In this document: positions 47,001-58,756 of the stretch, in pieces
Layout of the letters: every line of letters begins with the position of its first letter
How positions within the stretch are numbered: the stretch's first letter is position 1
From: Echinometra lucunter
Lineage: Eukaryota > Echinodermata > Echinoidea > Camarodonta > Echinometridae
Assembly: GCA_029962745.1 (NCBI GenBank)
Contig: CM057152.1
Location: forward strand, 19,293,192 to 19,357,191
Direction: 5' to 3'
Length of the DNA stretch: 64,000 bases
The notes under the pieces: model-generated
What the model was told of the DNA's origin: nothing
The model's input: only the letters and a program-made list of their open reading frames with translations
The model's database searches: none
Made by a program: the position numbers and the translations under genes

Positions 47001-50000
47001 TTTTATTGCAAAGCTTCTAATGCACTCTATCTTTCCTGGCCTTGTAATCTATTCCACTGCAACAACAATCTTGTGGTCTATATTCCACAATTCCACAATT
47101 CCACAAATGCATCCATTTTGGACGAAGAATATGTCAGAATTTTAATGAGTTCTCCTTTTTAAGAAAAGAAATAAAGCTCTTTTTCTTGTTTTTCATCTAT
47201 CATCCCTATTTTGAATTAAAATATTCAATGTCTGCAGTGATTTACGATGAGTAAATGCAAACTAATAATAAAAGCAATCTTAATGTAAATTCTGTCAAAC
47301 TTTGCAAGAGCTATATGAACTTTTGTCAATCTGAAAGCCGAACTAAAAATAAAGAGGCCAATGACTTCTGTATAACAAAGACAAAAACATCCAGAAATTC
47401 TCATGAAGGCTTTCAATAAGAGCAAATGTATCATTTACTGCATTAAAATCAGATGAAATTACATCACTTGGGATTTCTTCAAAATATCAAAGGGAACATG
47501 TACCAAAACAGCCTTTTTCTCTCTCTCTTATCCTTCTCTTCCTCTTTCCCCTTCTCTTCTCTTATCTTCTCTTATCTTCTCTTCTCTTCTCTTTTCTCTC
47601 CACTTCTCTTCTCCAGTAACAATGTACAATTCTTCTGGTTTTAACACAATCTACCTCTCTCTTCAAGCAAAATCAAGCGCCTGTGAAATTTTTCTTCCTT
47701 TTTCAAATATGTAGGTACAAATTAAATCATTCTGTTTACTGCCACTGGCATGGGGAAAAAGGTTGCAAATTAAGACATACAAGGTTGCCATCAATTAAAT
47801 TAAAAATTTTCTTCTACAACATACATAGCAATTATTTAATTGGGAAATCGGCAAAATCGGCAAAATATATACTGGAACATGTTCATGATAACGAAAGGCA
47901 ACAGGGTTGATTAAAAAAGTGGAAATGGAAAAAGATATATCTATTGTTTCAAAAATTGATAACCAATTCTCAAGAGATATATTTTTTCAAGTATAAGTAC
48001 ACCATATAGTCTGCCTACAAAATTCCCCCCCTCAAAAAAACAAAAAACAAAAAAATGGTGAGTGATTTCCCACGTGCAATTTTCAAGTTCAAACTTTCCA
48101 GGTCACATGTATCTCGTACTAAGTAAGTGAATTATTGAAAAACAAAGGGAGCAGCAACTTTGAAAACAAAGAATCTTTTCTTTTTTTCATCTTTAAAATA
48201 TACCTGATGTGAATATTTAAAACAGTGCCCAAGGACTCCCCAAATGGCAGTGAGCACTTCAAAACAAGGAGCTGGCAAGTTTTCCTCACTGCTAAATGCT
48301 TGAAGCCTGGCATCTAATTTAAACTTGACATCATGAGAAGGGCATGGTGGAAAGTAAAAGGTGCCGAGCTACCGGTATCATGGCCCCTGTAACATGACCG
48401 GTTTCCAGAACACCATGTGCTCACCCCCAGGGGCCTCTCCTTAAGCACATAATTGTGTCATGGCAAAACAACCTTTAAAGAGCTCTACCAGTCTAAAGAA
48501 TAGAAGGGCATTCATGGAAACAAATGGTGGGGCTCGGGATGCACTGACTCAACAAAAAAAGACTAAAAGTTGTTGCTGATTGATGCAATTCCTAATCAAG
48601 CCTTATTCAACCTGGTTCCAACAAGTGAAATTATGTAGCATTAGTGCAGAAACGCCCTTATGCAATGCAAGAAGAGTTCTCTTATAAGTCGAAGACAGAA
48701 GAAAATTTGGTAAAACCCTTCATTATTTCTTCAAACCCTATTCAGAAGGAAGACATTAGTAATTTCAAAACAAAAGTCAAGAGTGTCACACTGGACTTTC
48801 ATTATAAGGGCTTTAAATTGCGTCATCTTCGTAAAGAGCTTTTCCACACACAATACATTTAGGGGCGGTTTTGGCTGACATGATGAATTTAACTCAATTA
48901 ATGTTTGCAACTTTTTGACAGGTTGAAGTCCAGTGAATATTGCTTTTCCCATCTTTGTAAGTACTCCCACACATCCTCAGGGAGTATCCAACTTGGCAAT
49001 AGTGCAGACTAACAATAAGTTCATACAAAATATTATAAAGAATCTTTCAGGGGCACTTATCAAATGCTCAAAATATAAGTCAATTCCCATGGGCAAAGTT
49101 ATACTGTCAAAGTCAAGAGATCTTGTGTGCTTGTATCGCTTTCTGTAAAAAATGGTAACATGCTACTTTAAAAATTTTCCAAAGTTCAATGCCTACTCTA
49201 AAACTTCTTGCTTGTCTAAGGCAAGCTTTAGGTTATTCAACTCATGACAGATAACCTGAAGTGACATGTCTGTTTGCAATCATCAAAACACTGAAGCTAT
49301 ATCTATCCTCTCAATTTGATATCACATCACTTGACCAGTTGCCAATGGGAGCCGGGTATACGCAGCTCCGTAAAACTCATTCATATAAGGGAGCAGTATA
49401 TAGTCGGTGCCCAAACTACAGTTAACACTGATCCATTTCAATGCTTAAGTACACCTTTTTACATAATTTTTGTGTGATTTCCATGGAACCATTAGAAAGG
49501 TTATTAAATCAACTACTCAATTCCGGGAAATTACCTGTTATTTGCCTTTCGTTTCTTTCTTTTTTGAAGCATTTGAAACAAACTTACTCAATCGACAAGA
49601 TTTGCGTATGGTAGGCTCATACAGGATCGGCAAAGAGAGTACAGATTTTCAGTTTCACAGATTTTCAGTTTCGCAGATCCACATAATACTTGCGTTTACA
49701 GTACTGTAATCGCACTGAAACTACTGGGAGCAGCGCATGGCTGGACACGCTTGGGTAATCAAGGCGCTCGCACACTCGTATATGGAATAAAAGAACAATG
49801 AAGCTTACGCACTTCGTTGAATTAATCTCGTATGAGGGGAGTGTCACTACCTTACAAAGCCATCGCGAACAGGTTAATATACAGTATTTGGAACCATGAC
49901 AACAACACAGGTTCTTGTGCTATCCATTCTCATTTATTTAATTCTGTATATTCATTGATCTCTCTGTTTTGTGCTGATGCAAATGACAAATTGATGAGAT

Positions 50001-52718
50001 AAATTTCATCAATAAGATTTTCAAAAACACCCTTGAGATTTTCAAACAAAAAAATTCAAAATAAAGGGAAAAAAATCAGTATCGATTTTCATAATAAATT
50101 AATTAGAAATTTTCTCAAACCACATACCACAAAATCATGTACTGTCAATGAGTAATCCAGGGATTCTGTATGATAGTCACTACTCATTAAAACTTGTTTC
50201 CTTGTTTCCAAATACCTTTTTTTAAAGCGATAATTTTTGAAAGCCAGGTAGCTCTTATGTCTGTCTACATTTGAGATAACAGAAAATCCAGGAAATCTGG
50301 CGATGCAGTCATCTTTTATCTGTCAAACAAATTTTAGAAATGTGAAAATTTTCATTCATGCTTTGAGGTCAAACTTGCTCATCCTTGGGATTTAGTATTG
50401 TAACACTTCTGCTTTTGCTTGCAGATTAGACTGAAATGTGGCCATCTTCAACTGCCCTCACATGTCAAACACAAAACTAGTCAACCTCAACATGTAACAA
50501 ATCAGGTGAAACTTTCCAAATCAAAAATTTGAATTATATTTATTTCCCTTCCTGGAGATTATTGATGCACATGCATGACCTTTGAGACAAGTATAACAAA
50601 TTCAGAGAAACATGGAATGAAATCTCTTTCATTCACTTACTTTGTAACACTTTTGCTTTTGCTTGCAGATTAGACTGAAATGTGGCCATCTTCAACTGCC
50701 CCCACACTTCAATCACAAAACAAGAAAACCTCAACGTCTATCAAATCAGGTAAAAATTCCCCAATAAAAAATTTGAACTATATTTATTTTCCTTCCAGGA
50801 GATTATTGATGCACATGCATGACCTTTGAGACAAGTATAACAAAATTCAGAGAAACATGGAATGAAATCTCTTTCATTCACCTGACCTTTCACGAAGCGA
50901 CTCTCATCTCATCCAAGAAGCAAACAAAACAAAATATTGTCAGATAACAATAACATATATAGTAGGAGCTTTCTGCCTGAGTTACATGTGTAGAATTTAC
51001 AAATCTAATTGTGGCATTCGAGCAAAAGCTGAAAAGGTCCTTCATACGTGTTTGAACGTTTGGAAGATTTCATCACTGTATCAATTTATCATAGTGCATA
51101 AACACCGGCTAGCAATGTTCATGATAAATGTGGAGATAAATCAGTGAAAGATTTCTTCTCAAAATGAATCTCGAAGCATTTCACTATAAGAATCAGTCTT
51201 AGAACACACATAATGTAAAAAAAAAAAAAAAAATGGGAACAAATCACATGTATATGAAATATGAGAATATGCCTACTATACATATCATAAAGACCACTTT
51301 GATTTCTTTGACTTGTTTATTCCTTTTATTTAAACTATTTGTTTCATTATTTCCATACCATGCTCGTATGCCCAAATTTTTAAAAGAAATTGAATCCATA
51401 GGACAACATTCTGTTCGGAAGCCAAAGTAAAGTAGGCAGCATCCTTTTAATGCTATTTTCATAGCATAGTTTTGAGAACAATACTGCCGAATTTCACATT
51501 CTATATGTAAGTATAAGATGTATGAGAAGTGACTTACTTTATGAAATAAAACAGTTGTAATGAAAAGGAAAGCGAAGCAACATATGAAGCATGGATGACA
51601 AATGACAAATAGACTAATGGGTACTTGTTATTCTTTATCTCAAAGCAAAGAAATCTGATGGAAGGTTTTTGATGGGTTATCAAAACTGTAAAAGACCTTT
51701 AATAATAATCATGCTTTTGGTCACTTTCTCTTCCTGTCGTTAAGAAAAGAAAATCTCAGATGGTATCAAGAGCAAACTTAATCCAATCAAGATTGGAAAT
51801 CTCTTTCCAGACAAGACACTGCAATTTGAAATTCCCTATGTCAATCACCCCTAGAATGACAAATGCCAAATCATATACCCTTTTGTATGCAAGTTAAATT
51901 TTCTTTTGTTCATGCAGCTCCACAATATCCTACTTCTTTCTCAGCTGGGCACTACATCTAGCCGTACAGTAATGCAGCGACGAAGCAGTGTCTGATATTG
52001 GTAAGTGGCAATGTTTTATATGAAGTTAGACAGGTATATATGCATTCCTCTTGATGTTTCTGTATTTAATCTAATGAAATAGTGAAGGAATGATGTCGGC
52101 TACATGTGGTCTTATCAGAACTGGCAGGACATGTACAGTACGGATGATCAGTTTCAGAAAAAGTTGTCTCCAAAGTTCAGGGTACTTTTTAGCAGGTTGT
52201 GAATAAACACATGTAAAAACCAGTAAAGCATCACAGAAAGATTGAAGAAAGCTCATCCTCATTGCTTGATTTCTCCCTTTTTAGCACAACTGTGTTTTCC
52301 TACTCTTCCTATGGCCCGGAAAATCTAAGAGTGATTTTACTTTGCATAGCTGTTGATGCTGAAGAGTAAATGAAATGAAATGAAATGAATTGAATTATGA
52401 TGTCATGAATAAGAGGTTCCCTCTATGTTCATCAGTATGTCATATATACACACCTGGGACACAGTAGCATTGGAATGCACCAGGCCTATCCACACAAACG
52501 CCGTTGACACAGGGATTACTATCGCACTCGTTTACGTCAACCTCACAATGCACGCCGCTTCGTCCTTCCGGGCATTGGCATTCGTAGTCATGTCCCCCGA
52601 ATCCTTGTCGGACGTCGACGCACTGTGCCCCCTCGGCACATTGGTGTGTGGCGCATCCATCTAGTTCCTCACAGTAACCACCTGTGTAGCCATGGCAACA
52701 GCTACAGGTGTAGTTGCT
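37890..52718 (-). CDS. Single-pass membrane protein with EGF-like repeats, 3' part (5 exons, 320 codons)
   Basis: Minus-strand join: 52718..52454, 41676..41440, 40952..40824, 39965..39764, 38019..37890. Phases agree at each junction, and typical phase-1 borders separate EGF units. Residues 1-17 finish one EGF domain and five full EGF-like domains follow to about 210. A Ser/His/Pro stalk leads to a transmembrane helix (about 234-258, [20 protein letters not shown]) and a 62-residue cytoplasmic tail ending KPKSI. Four CxS(S/N)PC motifs fit O-glucosylation, four Cx(D)xxxx(F/Y)xC motifs fit Asp hydroxylation, and CLNGGSC fits O-fucosylation, as in Notch-type EGF repeats. It is probably a cell-surface adhesion or signalling protein. 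I do not recognise the family; the tail lacks the ERLI end of Crumbs. The 5' part lies further right. Confidence 0.88.
38563..38709. mobile_element. Capped foldback F6 (atgcccattgcataaaactt)
   Basis: The left arm atgcccattgcataaaactt pairs with aagtttcatgcaacgggccc. The stem tgcatttgaacgcaact is unlike the other members. It lies in the last intron of the EGF gene. Confidence 0.75.
39089..39617. mobile_element. 529-bp MITE with gctacgttcacacctttgcg ends
   Basis: The first 35 bases or so (atgctacgttcacacc, tttgcg, atttggctt) are inverted at the end (aagccaaatgcgcaaag, gtgtgaacgtagcat). The interior is rich in gcgagc / cgcagc words. It lies in the last intron of the EGF gene, about 150 bp from the transmembrane exon. 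Confidence 0.8.
39764..39965 (-). CDS. EGF membrane protein, transmembrane exon
   Basis: The minus-strand acceptor is atttaacag and the donor gtcagt. It encodes [19 protein letters not shown], the hydrophobic helix and the juxtamembrane [20 protein letters not shown]. Basic residues after the helix fit a type I orientation with the EGF domains outside. Phases are 1 in, 2 out. Confidence 0.85.
40351..40537 (+). repeat. Tandem duplication, 94-bp unit
   Basis: Two units begin ctcattayatcatg and contain caggaagctacctca and ggaactccaaaaataag. The spacing is 94 bases, with scattered differences. Confidence 0.85.
40824..40952 (-). CDS. EGF membrane protein, single EGF-domain exon
   Basis: A 129-nt phase 1-1 exon between tcttcag and gtaagt. 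It completes GVQC and encodes one calcium-binding-type EGF domain: [16 protein letters not shown], then [20 protein letters not shown]. The DxN/NxNEC start and CxDxxxxYxC-like pattern suggest calcium binding. Confidence 0.93.
41440..41676 (-). CDS. EGF membrane protein, two-EGF exon
   Basis: A 237-nt phase 1-1 exon between tttgcag and gttaga. It encodes YTGIQC, then two full EGF domains ([14 protein letters not shown] ... [12 protein letters not shown] and [14 protein letters not shown] ... CVCNHGFTG). Confidence 0.94.
42205..42555. mobile_element. Dispersed repeat with taatacccc / ggggtataata ends
   Basis: Two internal near-repeats (gtgtgtgc...aatttc...tgagcactgctcaaaaa) are followed by GACTGACCGACC units and the sequence ttgacggggtataataa. 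This end design is common to dispersed repeats in marine invertebrates. Confidence 0.5.
43185..43575. mobile_element. Dispersed repeat with tcttcatcagct ends, copy 1
   Basis: It starts tcttcatcagctta and ends gagctgatgaagacac, inverted. The interior words gcccgaactc and attgcaatctagctc are shared with the copy at 45690-46032. Confidence 0.7.
45690..46032. mobile_element. Dispersed repeat with tcttcatcagct ends, copy 2
   Basis: It starts cgtcttcatcagctcaag and ends agctcaagctgatgataaca. The body runs parallel to 43185-43575 with many substitutions and indels. Confidence 0.7.
46035..46530. mobile_element. Diverged third member of the 29210/34110 repeat family
   Basis: The words agtggcaaacccctga, tgccagcaggaggcaaaaaa and gatgccttttacctc correspond to parts of 34110-34480. 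Ends are unclear. Confidence 0.4.
47517..47622 (+). repeat. TTCTC pyrimidine-rich repeat
   Basis: About 100 bases of ttctc and ttatc units; the open stretch over it is an artefact of composition. Confidence 0.9.
50399..50881 (+). repeat. 244-bp tandem duplication with exon-like cores
   Basis: Unit 1 (50399-50642) and unit 2 (50643-50881) are directly repeated. Each has ttttgcttgcag followed by an 81-base stretch (50425-50505; 50669-50749) that is open in one frame ([11 protein letters not shown] start) and then a gtgaaa or gtaaaa donor-like site. The right flank is nearly identical between units, whereas the second half of the 81-base core is strongly diverged. Confidence 0.85.
52454..52718 (-). 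CDS. EGF membrane protein, exon with partial plus two EGF domains
   Basis: The minus-strand acceptor is tccctacag and the donor gtgtgt. It opens in phase 0 with [16 protein letters not shown], the end of an EGF domain begun in an unseen exon. Then come [14 protein letters not shown] ... [12 protein letters not shown] and the calcium-binding-type [15 protein letters not shown] ... CYCVPG. The last base completes Gly with the next exon to give VPGYTGIQC. Confidence 0.92.
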
Positions 52719-52994
52719 CTGTAGGGAGAGGGAGAGAACATACACGGGATACATGTGAGACATGGATGGTATTCTAAAGATGGAGAGATGTTATATGTAG
52801 ATGTAGAGAGGGGAGTGGCAAGGAGACTACGAAAGACAGGGTGATAGCCATAATGTGTCTTGCCCTATTTGTGCACAATCATTCTAGTCATTCTAGTAAA
52901 TTAATTTGGATTACTAATGAAATACCAAGAATTGATTATTTGTGTGACAGGAGTATTTGTATATTACATACATTCTGAGAAAGCACTTGCAGGT

Positions 52995-53215
52995 AAATTC
53001 TAACATTTGACCTCATTTGACCTTTGACCTACCATGTGACCTTTAACACTGAGGTCCCTGTAAGGCATCTACCATCCAAGTTTGGTTACAAACGGGCAAA
53101 TGGTCGCAAAGTTATTCAAGTTATATATGCGTTACGGACGGACAGACAACAGACGGATGGAAGGACACCACTAAGGATCCCTAGGTCTCGTTCCACCTTG
53201 GTGGCTCAACAAAAA
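52995..53215. repeat. TGACCTTTGACC / ACGGACGGAC-type dispersed repeat
   Basis: It begins with tgaccty units (tttgacctcatttgacc), passes ccatccaagtttggtta and gttattcaagtt, and ends with acggacggacagacaac. This order recurs in dispersed repeats of marine invertebrates. Confidence 0.55.
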
Positions 53216-53224
53216 TGGGAAAGA

Positions 53225-53410
53225 TAAAGAGTAGGAGAAGAAGAAAGAGAAGAAGAGAACCACAGAGACAGAGAAGTATGAAGAGACAGCAAGAAGCAAT
53301 GACAATAAGAGAAAGTGAGAGAAAGAGAGAAAGAGAGAGAGAAGAGAATGAGAATTACAGAGAATAGGGAAGAAAGAGATAAAGAGTGACAAAATAAAGA
53401 GATAGATGGA
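53225..53410 (+). repeat. GA-rich low-complexity tract
   Basis: Purine-rich sequence of agagaaagaga type; its complementary open stretch is not a gene. Confidence 0.85.
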
Positions 53411-54451
53411 AAGAGCTGAAGAAAACGGTTTGAAATAAGAGTGAAATGTGTGAAATTAAATACAAATTTGAAGAGAACTTACAAGGCAGTTCAAAACAGC
53501 TTTCAAGAAATATCACAAACTTAGCCACAAACAAATATAGATAAAGCTCTAAATGTTACAGGTAATTTTGCCTCGCAATAGAGATATCTTAAGAGAGTAT
53601 ACTTTCGACCATGAGCAAGGACACTGGCTTTATGTAAAATGACACAGGGTAATTATCTTCCTAGCACTCAGCAGATGATTTACAGTTAGAGATGCCGGCA
53701 TGTCAATGGAAAGTAAATATGTCTGGGATACATTTGTAACCACAGGGTAAATGTGGAATTAATTGGGTGTCAAAACTGCTAGGGATGAAAAATTGTGACA
53801 GACAGAGCAAGTTTATTGATAATGTGAGAGTATGACAAAGAGAGAATTTGATGGAAATGACATACAAAGGAGTGATATAAAATGAACAGCTAGACAATTA
53901 CCGGTAGGCAAACAAGAAAAGTAGGTGGGTAAAAGTTGTGTTCGCACAGGCTGTTGCAAATTGTGAAAGTTGAAGTTAGCAAAACCGCACCATTTTTAAC
54001 AGCAGAGAGGGGGGGGGGGGTTATATGACAATGAGGGTTTACATAGGACCGAAACAACCACAACACAAAGTTTTGTAACTACACACCAATAGTCTGCGTC
54101 TGCACTGGAATAGTGTGCAGGCTCAAATTGTTTTAAATTAAAATGCAGGACAGATGTCTGAATTGTAAGACTACCACATTCCCTGTGCTTTAACTGCTTC
54201 TGGCACAGCAAAAGATTGACAAAGCAAAGTAAGGCTCTATTCAAAGGCTTTTACTTCGAATTGTGCTTGAGTATGAAAAAAATAGTCTGCGTTAGACAGA
54301 CTAAGAACCACCCATTGCTCGTAATTTGCAGTTCACTATAAACTTGCTTTTATGATTTTGAAACTCTGCTGAAGTTTCAAAAAAATGTGTATGTCCGCAT
54401 GATGTGAAACTACAGGATAACATCAATAAGGTTCAAAACCAAAAGTAAACT

Positions 54452-54946
54452 TTAAAGGCATTGGCTAACTTTGTGAGTAGCTGATTTAAAAAATTCTCAA
54501 ACTAAGATGAAACATGTGTATGAGTACTTGTATTTGTACTAAAAAACCCTGAAACCAACCATAATTTGGAATGAAAAAGTGTAAGTTAGACGCAAACGGC
54601 GATTTTATTATCCTTCGTCTCACGAGACAATCACCAAGAGGACCACTTTGCTTCAATTTGAAAATGCCGTTATGTGCCTCCCGCCGCGTGATTTGCCAAT
54701 ACACACAGTACGGTAAGGTGAGTCATATGCGCATGCGCACTCCTTATGTCTATTCTGTGCAACCGACCCTCGTATAGTTTTCAAACATTGGTTCACATTT
54801 TTGATATTTAAAATTACTTCCTGTGGATATTATACTTTGAAACTTTCAGACTGGTATTTTTACACTATAACCCTTATGTTTATCCCATTTTCAAGCAACA
54901 AAAAAAGATTTTTTAAAATCATAACAATGTTAACCAATGCCTTTAA
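54452..54946. mobile_element. 495-bp TTAA-flanked MITE, copy 1
   Basis: It starts TTAAAGGCATTGGCTAAC and ends GTTAACCAATGCCTTTAA, inverted with one mismatch. Flanks are TTAA (or TA, if the element is Tc1/mariner-like). It is the same length as the copy at 61627-62121 and very similar throughout. A 68-codon open stretch is kept in both copies. Confidence 0.9.
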
Positions 54947-57877
54947 GTTTAGGGATGGTTGTGTGAACGTAACTTATGAAAAAGAGAGAATGACAAAGAG
55001 AGAATGCGATGGAAATGATATACCAAAAATGAACAACCCGACAAGTAGAACAAAAGAAAGTATGATGTGGGTAGAGAAGAGATACCTGGGGGTATTTCTG
55101 ACTACTCCCTCTTCAAATGCTACATGTTTCACTTTCCATTTGTGAATTAATATACCTCTTCTACAAGTCATGTTTCTACAACTGTCTTGCCATTTTTACT
55201 TCTATCAAATGCATGTGTCCTGTATATACTTTTGATTGTGTCTTTACAAAGGTACCTTGCTACTTTGCAATTGTGGAAATAACATGAAATATGAGAAAGG
55301 AAACACAGAAAGAAGTATGAGTGGAAAATGAATGTATAGATATAAAAAAATGCATACTCAATACATTCAGATTATTCACCCTCTTTTAACCTCGCATGAG
55401 CTACAGTTTCCAACCAGGTTACTGAACTCAAAATCCTGAAATTTCATCTTCAAATAAACACTTCTAAAAAAACCCTCAAACATATCCCTTGTTTCCTAGA
55501 AGCTAAGTGCTACTTGAATTATACAGCCATCCTTACATATCCAGCTGCCATCCATATCAATACAACTCAACGACCAACAGAATCAAAGACTAATATCCTA
55601 CCACTCTCCAGCCAATACAAGAAGGGGTTTTTGGCACGGTTTCATTCTTACAGGCCTACACGGAATCTTGAGACAAGGTAACAAATTGGATCTTATTGCA
55701 ACTTCCATTTCATGCATGAAGCTGGGGGGCTTTTCATCATTACTCTATGCGAAAACAAATTTCCCATGCTAAAATTAGTTTGTCACGTGTATGTCATTTA
55801 GACAGAGACTCGCAGTACATATCAAATCAGTCCATTTTCTTGTACTTCGTATTCCTATGACAATACAAAATGTATCTCTGTTTCATTTTAACTACCTTTC
55901 ATTTTAAGACCATGGATATTGGCAATCAAACTCCCATATCAGGATCCTTGTAAGAACCCTTATCATCGTTGAATGAAGCTGAGTCTAAATTGGCAACACA
56001 ACTGTGCGATTAACTTTGAATTATTTGTGGAAACATGAAACACGTTGGGGCTCTTCCTATCCTTCACTGTCATGTATTCTAGAGTGAAAATATGTTTTGA
56101 AGGTGTTTCTTGTTCAAGGCTAATGAGCACAACACGAAATGATAATAACCATCATGGATGGATTATGTTTGGTGTCAAATCATAGTTTTGAACAAAACAA
56201 AAAACCTGATCAGTAGAAAAAGGTACCAACCCAATATATAAGATGAGGAACACGACAGTGACATCGTATTGATAACATTTCTACTTCGCAAATGTTATAA
56301 AGTTATTATAATGCAAACTCCAATGTGCAAAATTAACATATTAATAGAAATTTTACAGTGTGGATCCTATTTTTTTCTTCAAACACCCAGACTTATGACT
56401 TAAATAAGATGAAATGAAATGAAATTGAAAGATAAGTATTTTCTTTATAGATTTTTGTTGCCTAAAATGACACCAGCTTAAAATATATCACAGCTGTATA
56501 TCTGAGATGCAGACTTCACCTTTAGGACATCTCACATCTATTCATACACATCCTGTACATCGGTAACATAGTCTCACATGTTGATGAAGATAACATGGCC
56601 AATTCAAGATGCAATTCTATATCCTGACCGCAGATCGCACCTCTCCTTCCCTTATTCATCTAACGCCTCTCTACAAAAATATCATATTGGGTGTTAGCTT
56701 CACGGCTCCCGCACTTCCTCCGTACATACATGCGGTGGAGTGCGATGGATGATGTAATATGTCGGCCTATTAACTGCCAGGGAGCCGCGGGCAGAAACCT
56801 AAAGCCAACCCCTGATTAGATTTCTCTTTTCCGTGGCGTTACACCTGCAACGGCGTTGCAAGCATAACTATGACCCAAATGATATGTCTGATTGGACTGT
56901 AGATTTGAGAGAGAGAGCTTTTATGTTCTCGCTTGCCCGTGGCACTGTTAACAAAATAATACCTTATCAATCAATGTATGTATATTATTACACATTGTTA
57001 CAGTTTTCCTTAAATTAAAACCCATCAAACTCCTAATTACTAATTCCACCTTATGAAAATATATAAAATGGAAGGTAAAAGGTATATAAAAAAGGAAAAT
57101 AAAAGATAAGAATGAAAGTATCAAAGAATCATACAGAGAATATAGCCAACTCTGTTACTCCTAACAAATTTCCTATGAGAATCGTTGTCTGCACATGCAT
57201 TTAAGTTCAATGAAGTATAAACAAGACTTGAAATAAAGTTGAACATCTCAACCTACAATAAACTGCCCTTATTGTTCTCCAATTCATGTTGCACCTTTCA
57301 TGTGTTCAAAGAAAGTAACATACCATCCCAGTAAATGCATGAAAAAATAATGGGCAATTCAATCCAAGTAGGTTGATGGATGGAAATATGAGAGAAAAGA
57401 AATGTGTGACCACACAGCTGGCTGTGTTATGCTTTAAAAAAAAAAAACCGTCCCATAGATACAGGGCGCATGCAATATTTAATTCCATTAACCATCGGGC
57501 CAGCCCCTGGCAGGATAAATACGCCAGAGACATCACAAGCCCCCCATCATTGAAAGCCAACATTTTGACAGCGTTCCTGGAGATGCCTCGTGGTCACGAT
57601 ACCTTTCAACGAGATGTTTCGTCATGTTATCAAAACATTCAATCTAGCTATGACTTTTTTTTCATCCTGTTAGTTTATCCATGCTTATATAAGAAAGAAG
57701 ATTGAGATTTTGATCCTGTGAATCCAGTAAGAGCAGTTTGATGACCCTTTTTTTCACACCTGTCCCCTTACAGCCTTACTCCCACTACTCTTTGTTGCTA
57801 TATCTCTTTACCCATCCATTACCTTTCCCTCCCCTTTATATCAAATTACTATTATCTTCTTTCCAAAACCTCTCTCA

Positions 57878-58244
57878 ATGTCAGTACATGTCTTTATCTT
57901 CCCCTTTCTCTCCCTTGCTCTTTTTCTTTTACTCTTTCTTTCATTCTCTCTCTCACTTTCTCTCTGTAGATACTTATCTTTATCCTCTGTCGATACTTGT
58001 CTTGGACTGTCTCTATCTCTCTCACTGATGGAACATCTGTCTTTATCTCTCTCTCTTTCTCACTGTCAATACTATCTTCATCTTTCTTTCTCTATCTTTC
58101 TCTCTCTCTCTCTCTCTGTCTTACTGATGCAACACCTGTCTTTATCTCTCTCTCTCTCTCTCTCTCTCGCTTTCTCGCTGTCAATACTTATCTTCATCTT
58201 TCTCTCTTTTTCTCTCTCTCTTGGCACTTGTCCTGAACTCAAAC

Positions 58245-58275
<31 letters not shown>

Positions 58276-58430
58276 CCCTCACTGATGCAACACCTGTCTT
58301 TATCTCTCTTTCTCTTTCTCTATCTTGGTGCTGATGCTTATCTTTATCTCTCTCTCTCTCTCTCTCTCTTTCTCACCACTGCTACACCTGTCTTTATCTC
58401 TCTTTCTATCTCTATCTCTATTTCTAGTCA
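57878..58430 (+). repeat. CT-rich higher-order minisatellite
   Basis: CT runs are interrupted by recurring phrases: caacacctgtctttatctct (58123 and 58280 regions, with variants near 58027 and 58380) and ctgtcaatacttatcttcat. The long Leu/Ser-rich open stretches over it come from this periodicity. Confidence 0.9.
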
Positions 58431-58756
58431 TTTGTTCTGTCATCTCAAATGATCCTTCAAGGCATTCACTGATTGTAAGGTGATGCTCTAAGATATCTGA
58501 CTTAAATATCTGTTTTGTAACATGACCTATTCATTCTTACCTTTTTATCTCACTTGATCCTCTCACCTAATCCCTTCTTGCTACCACTGTATCACTTAAA
58601 ATGGTAAAAACTAGATTAGGTGAAACAGAAATTTTCAGCCATTTTGTCATACTTGGAAGGACTGCTGCACCAATCAAGCTATGCTTATGTGACAACCCTT
58701 CTTTGTGATTTCATTTGTGTCTGTATAATATAATTTCTTTACTTTGACACTCTTAA

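Larger units (their letters stand above)
41677..52453. other. 10.8-kb intron of the EGF gene
   Basis: No further minus-strand EGF exon is recognised. It holds dispersed repeats (42205, 43185, 45690, 46035), CT-rich runs (42766, 47515), a 244-bp tandem duplication (50399) and otherwise featureless AT-rich sequence. Confidence 0.7.

Noticed and set aside
54571..54777. 68-codon open frame repeated at 61746-61952
   Set aside because: It lies within both copies of a 495-bp MITE, so its repetition reflects element identity and is not evidence for a gene.
57878..58285. Long Leu/Ser-rich open frame
   Set aside because: It arises from CT-rich repeated sequence that is open in several frames.
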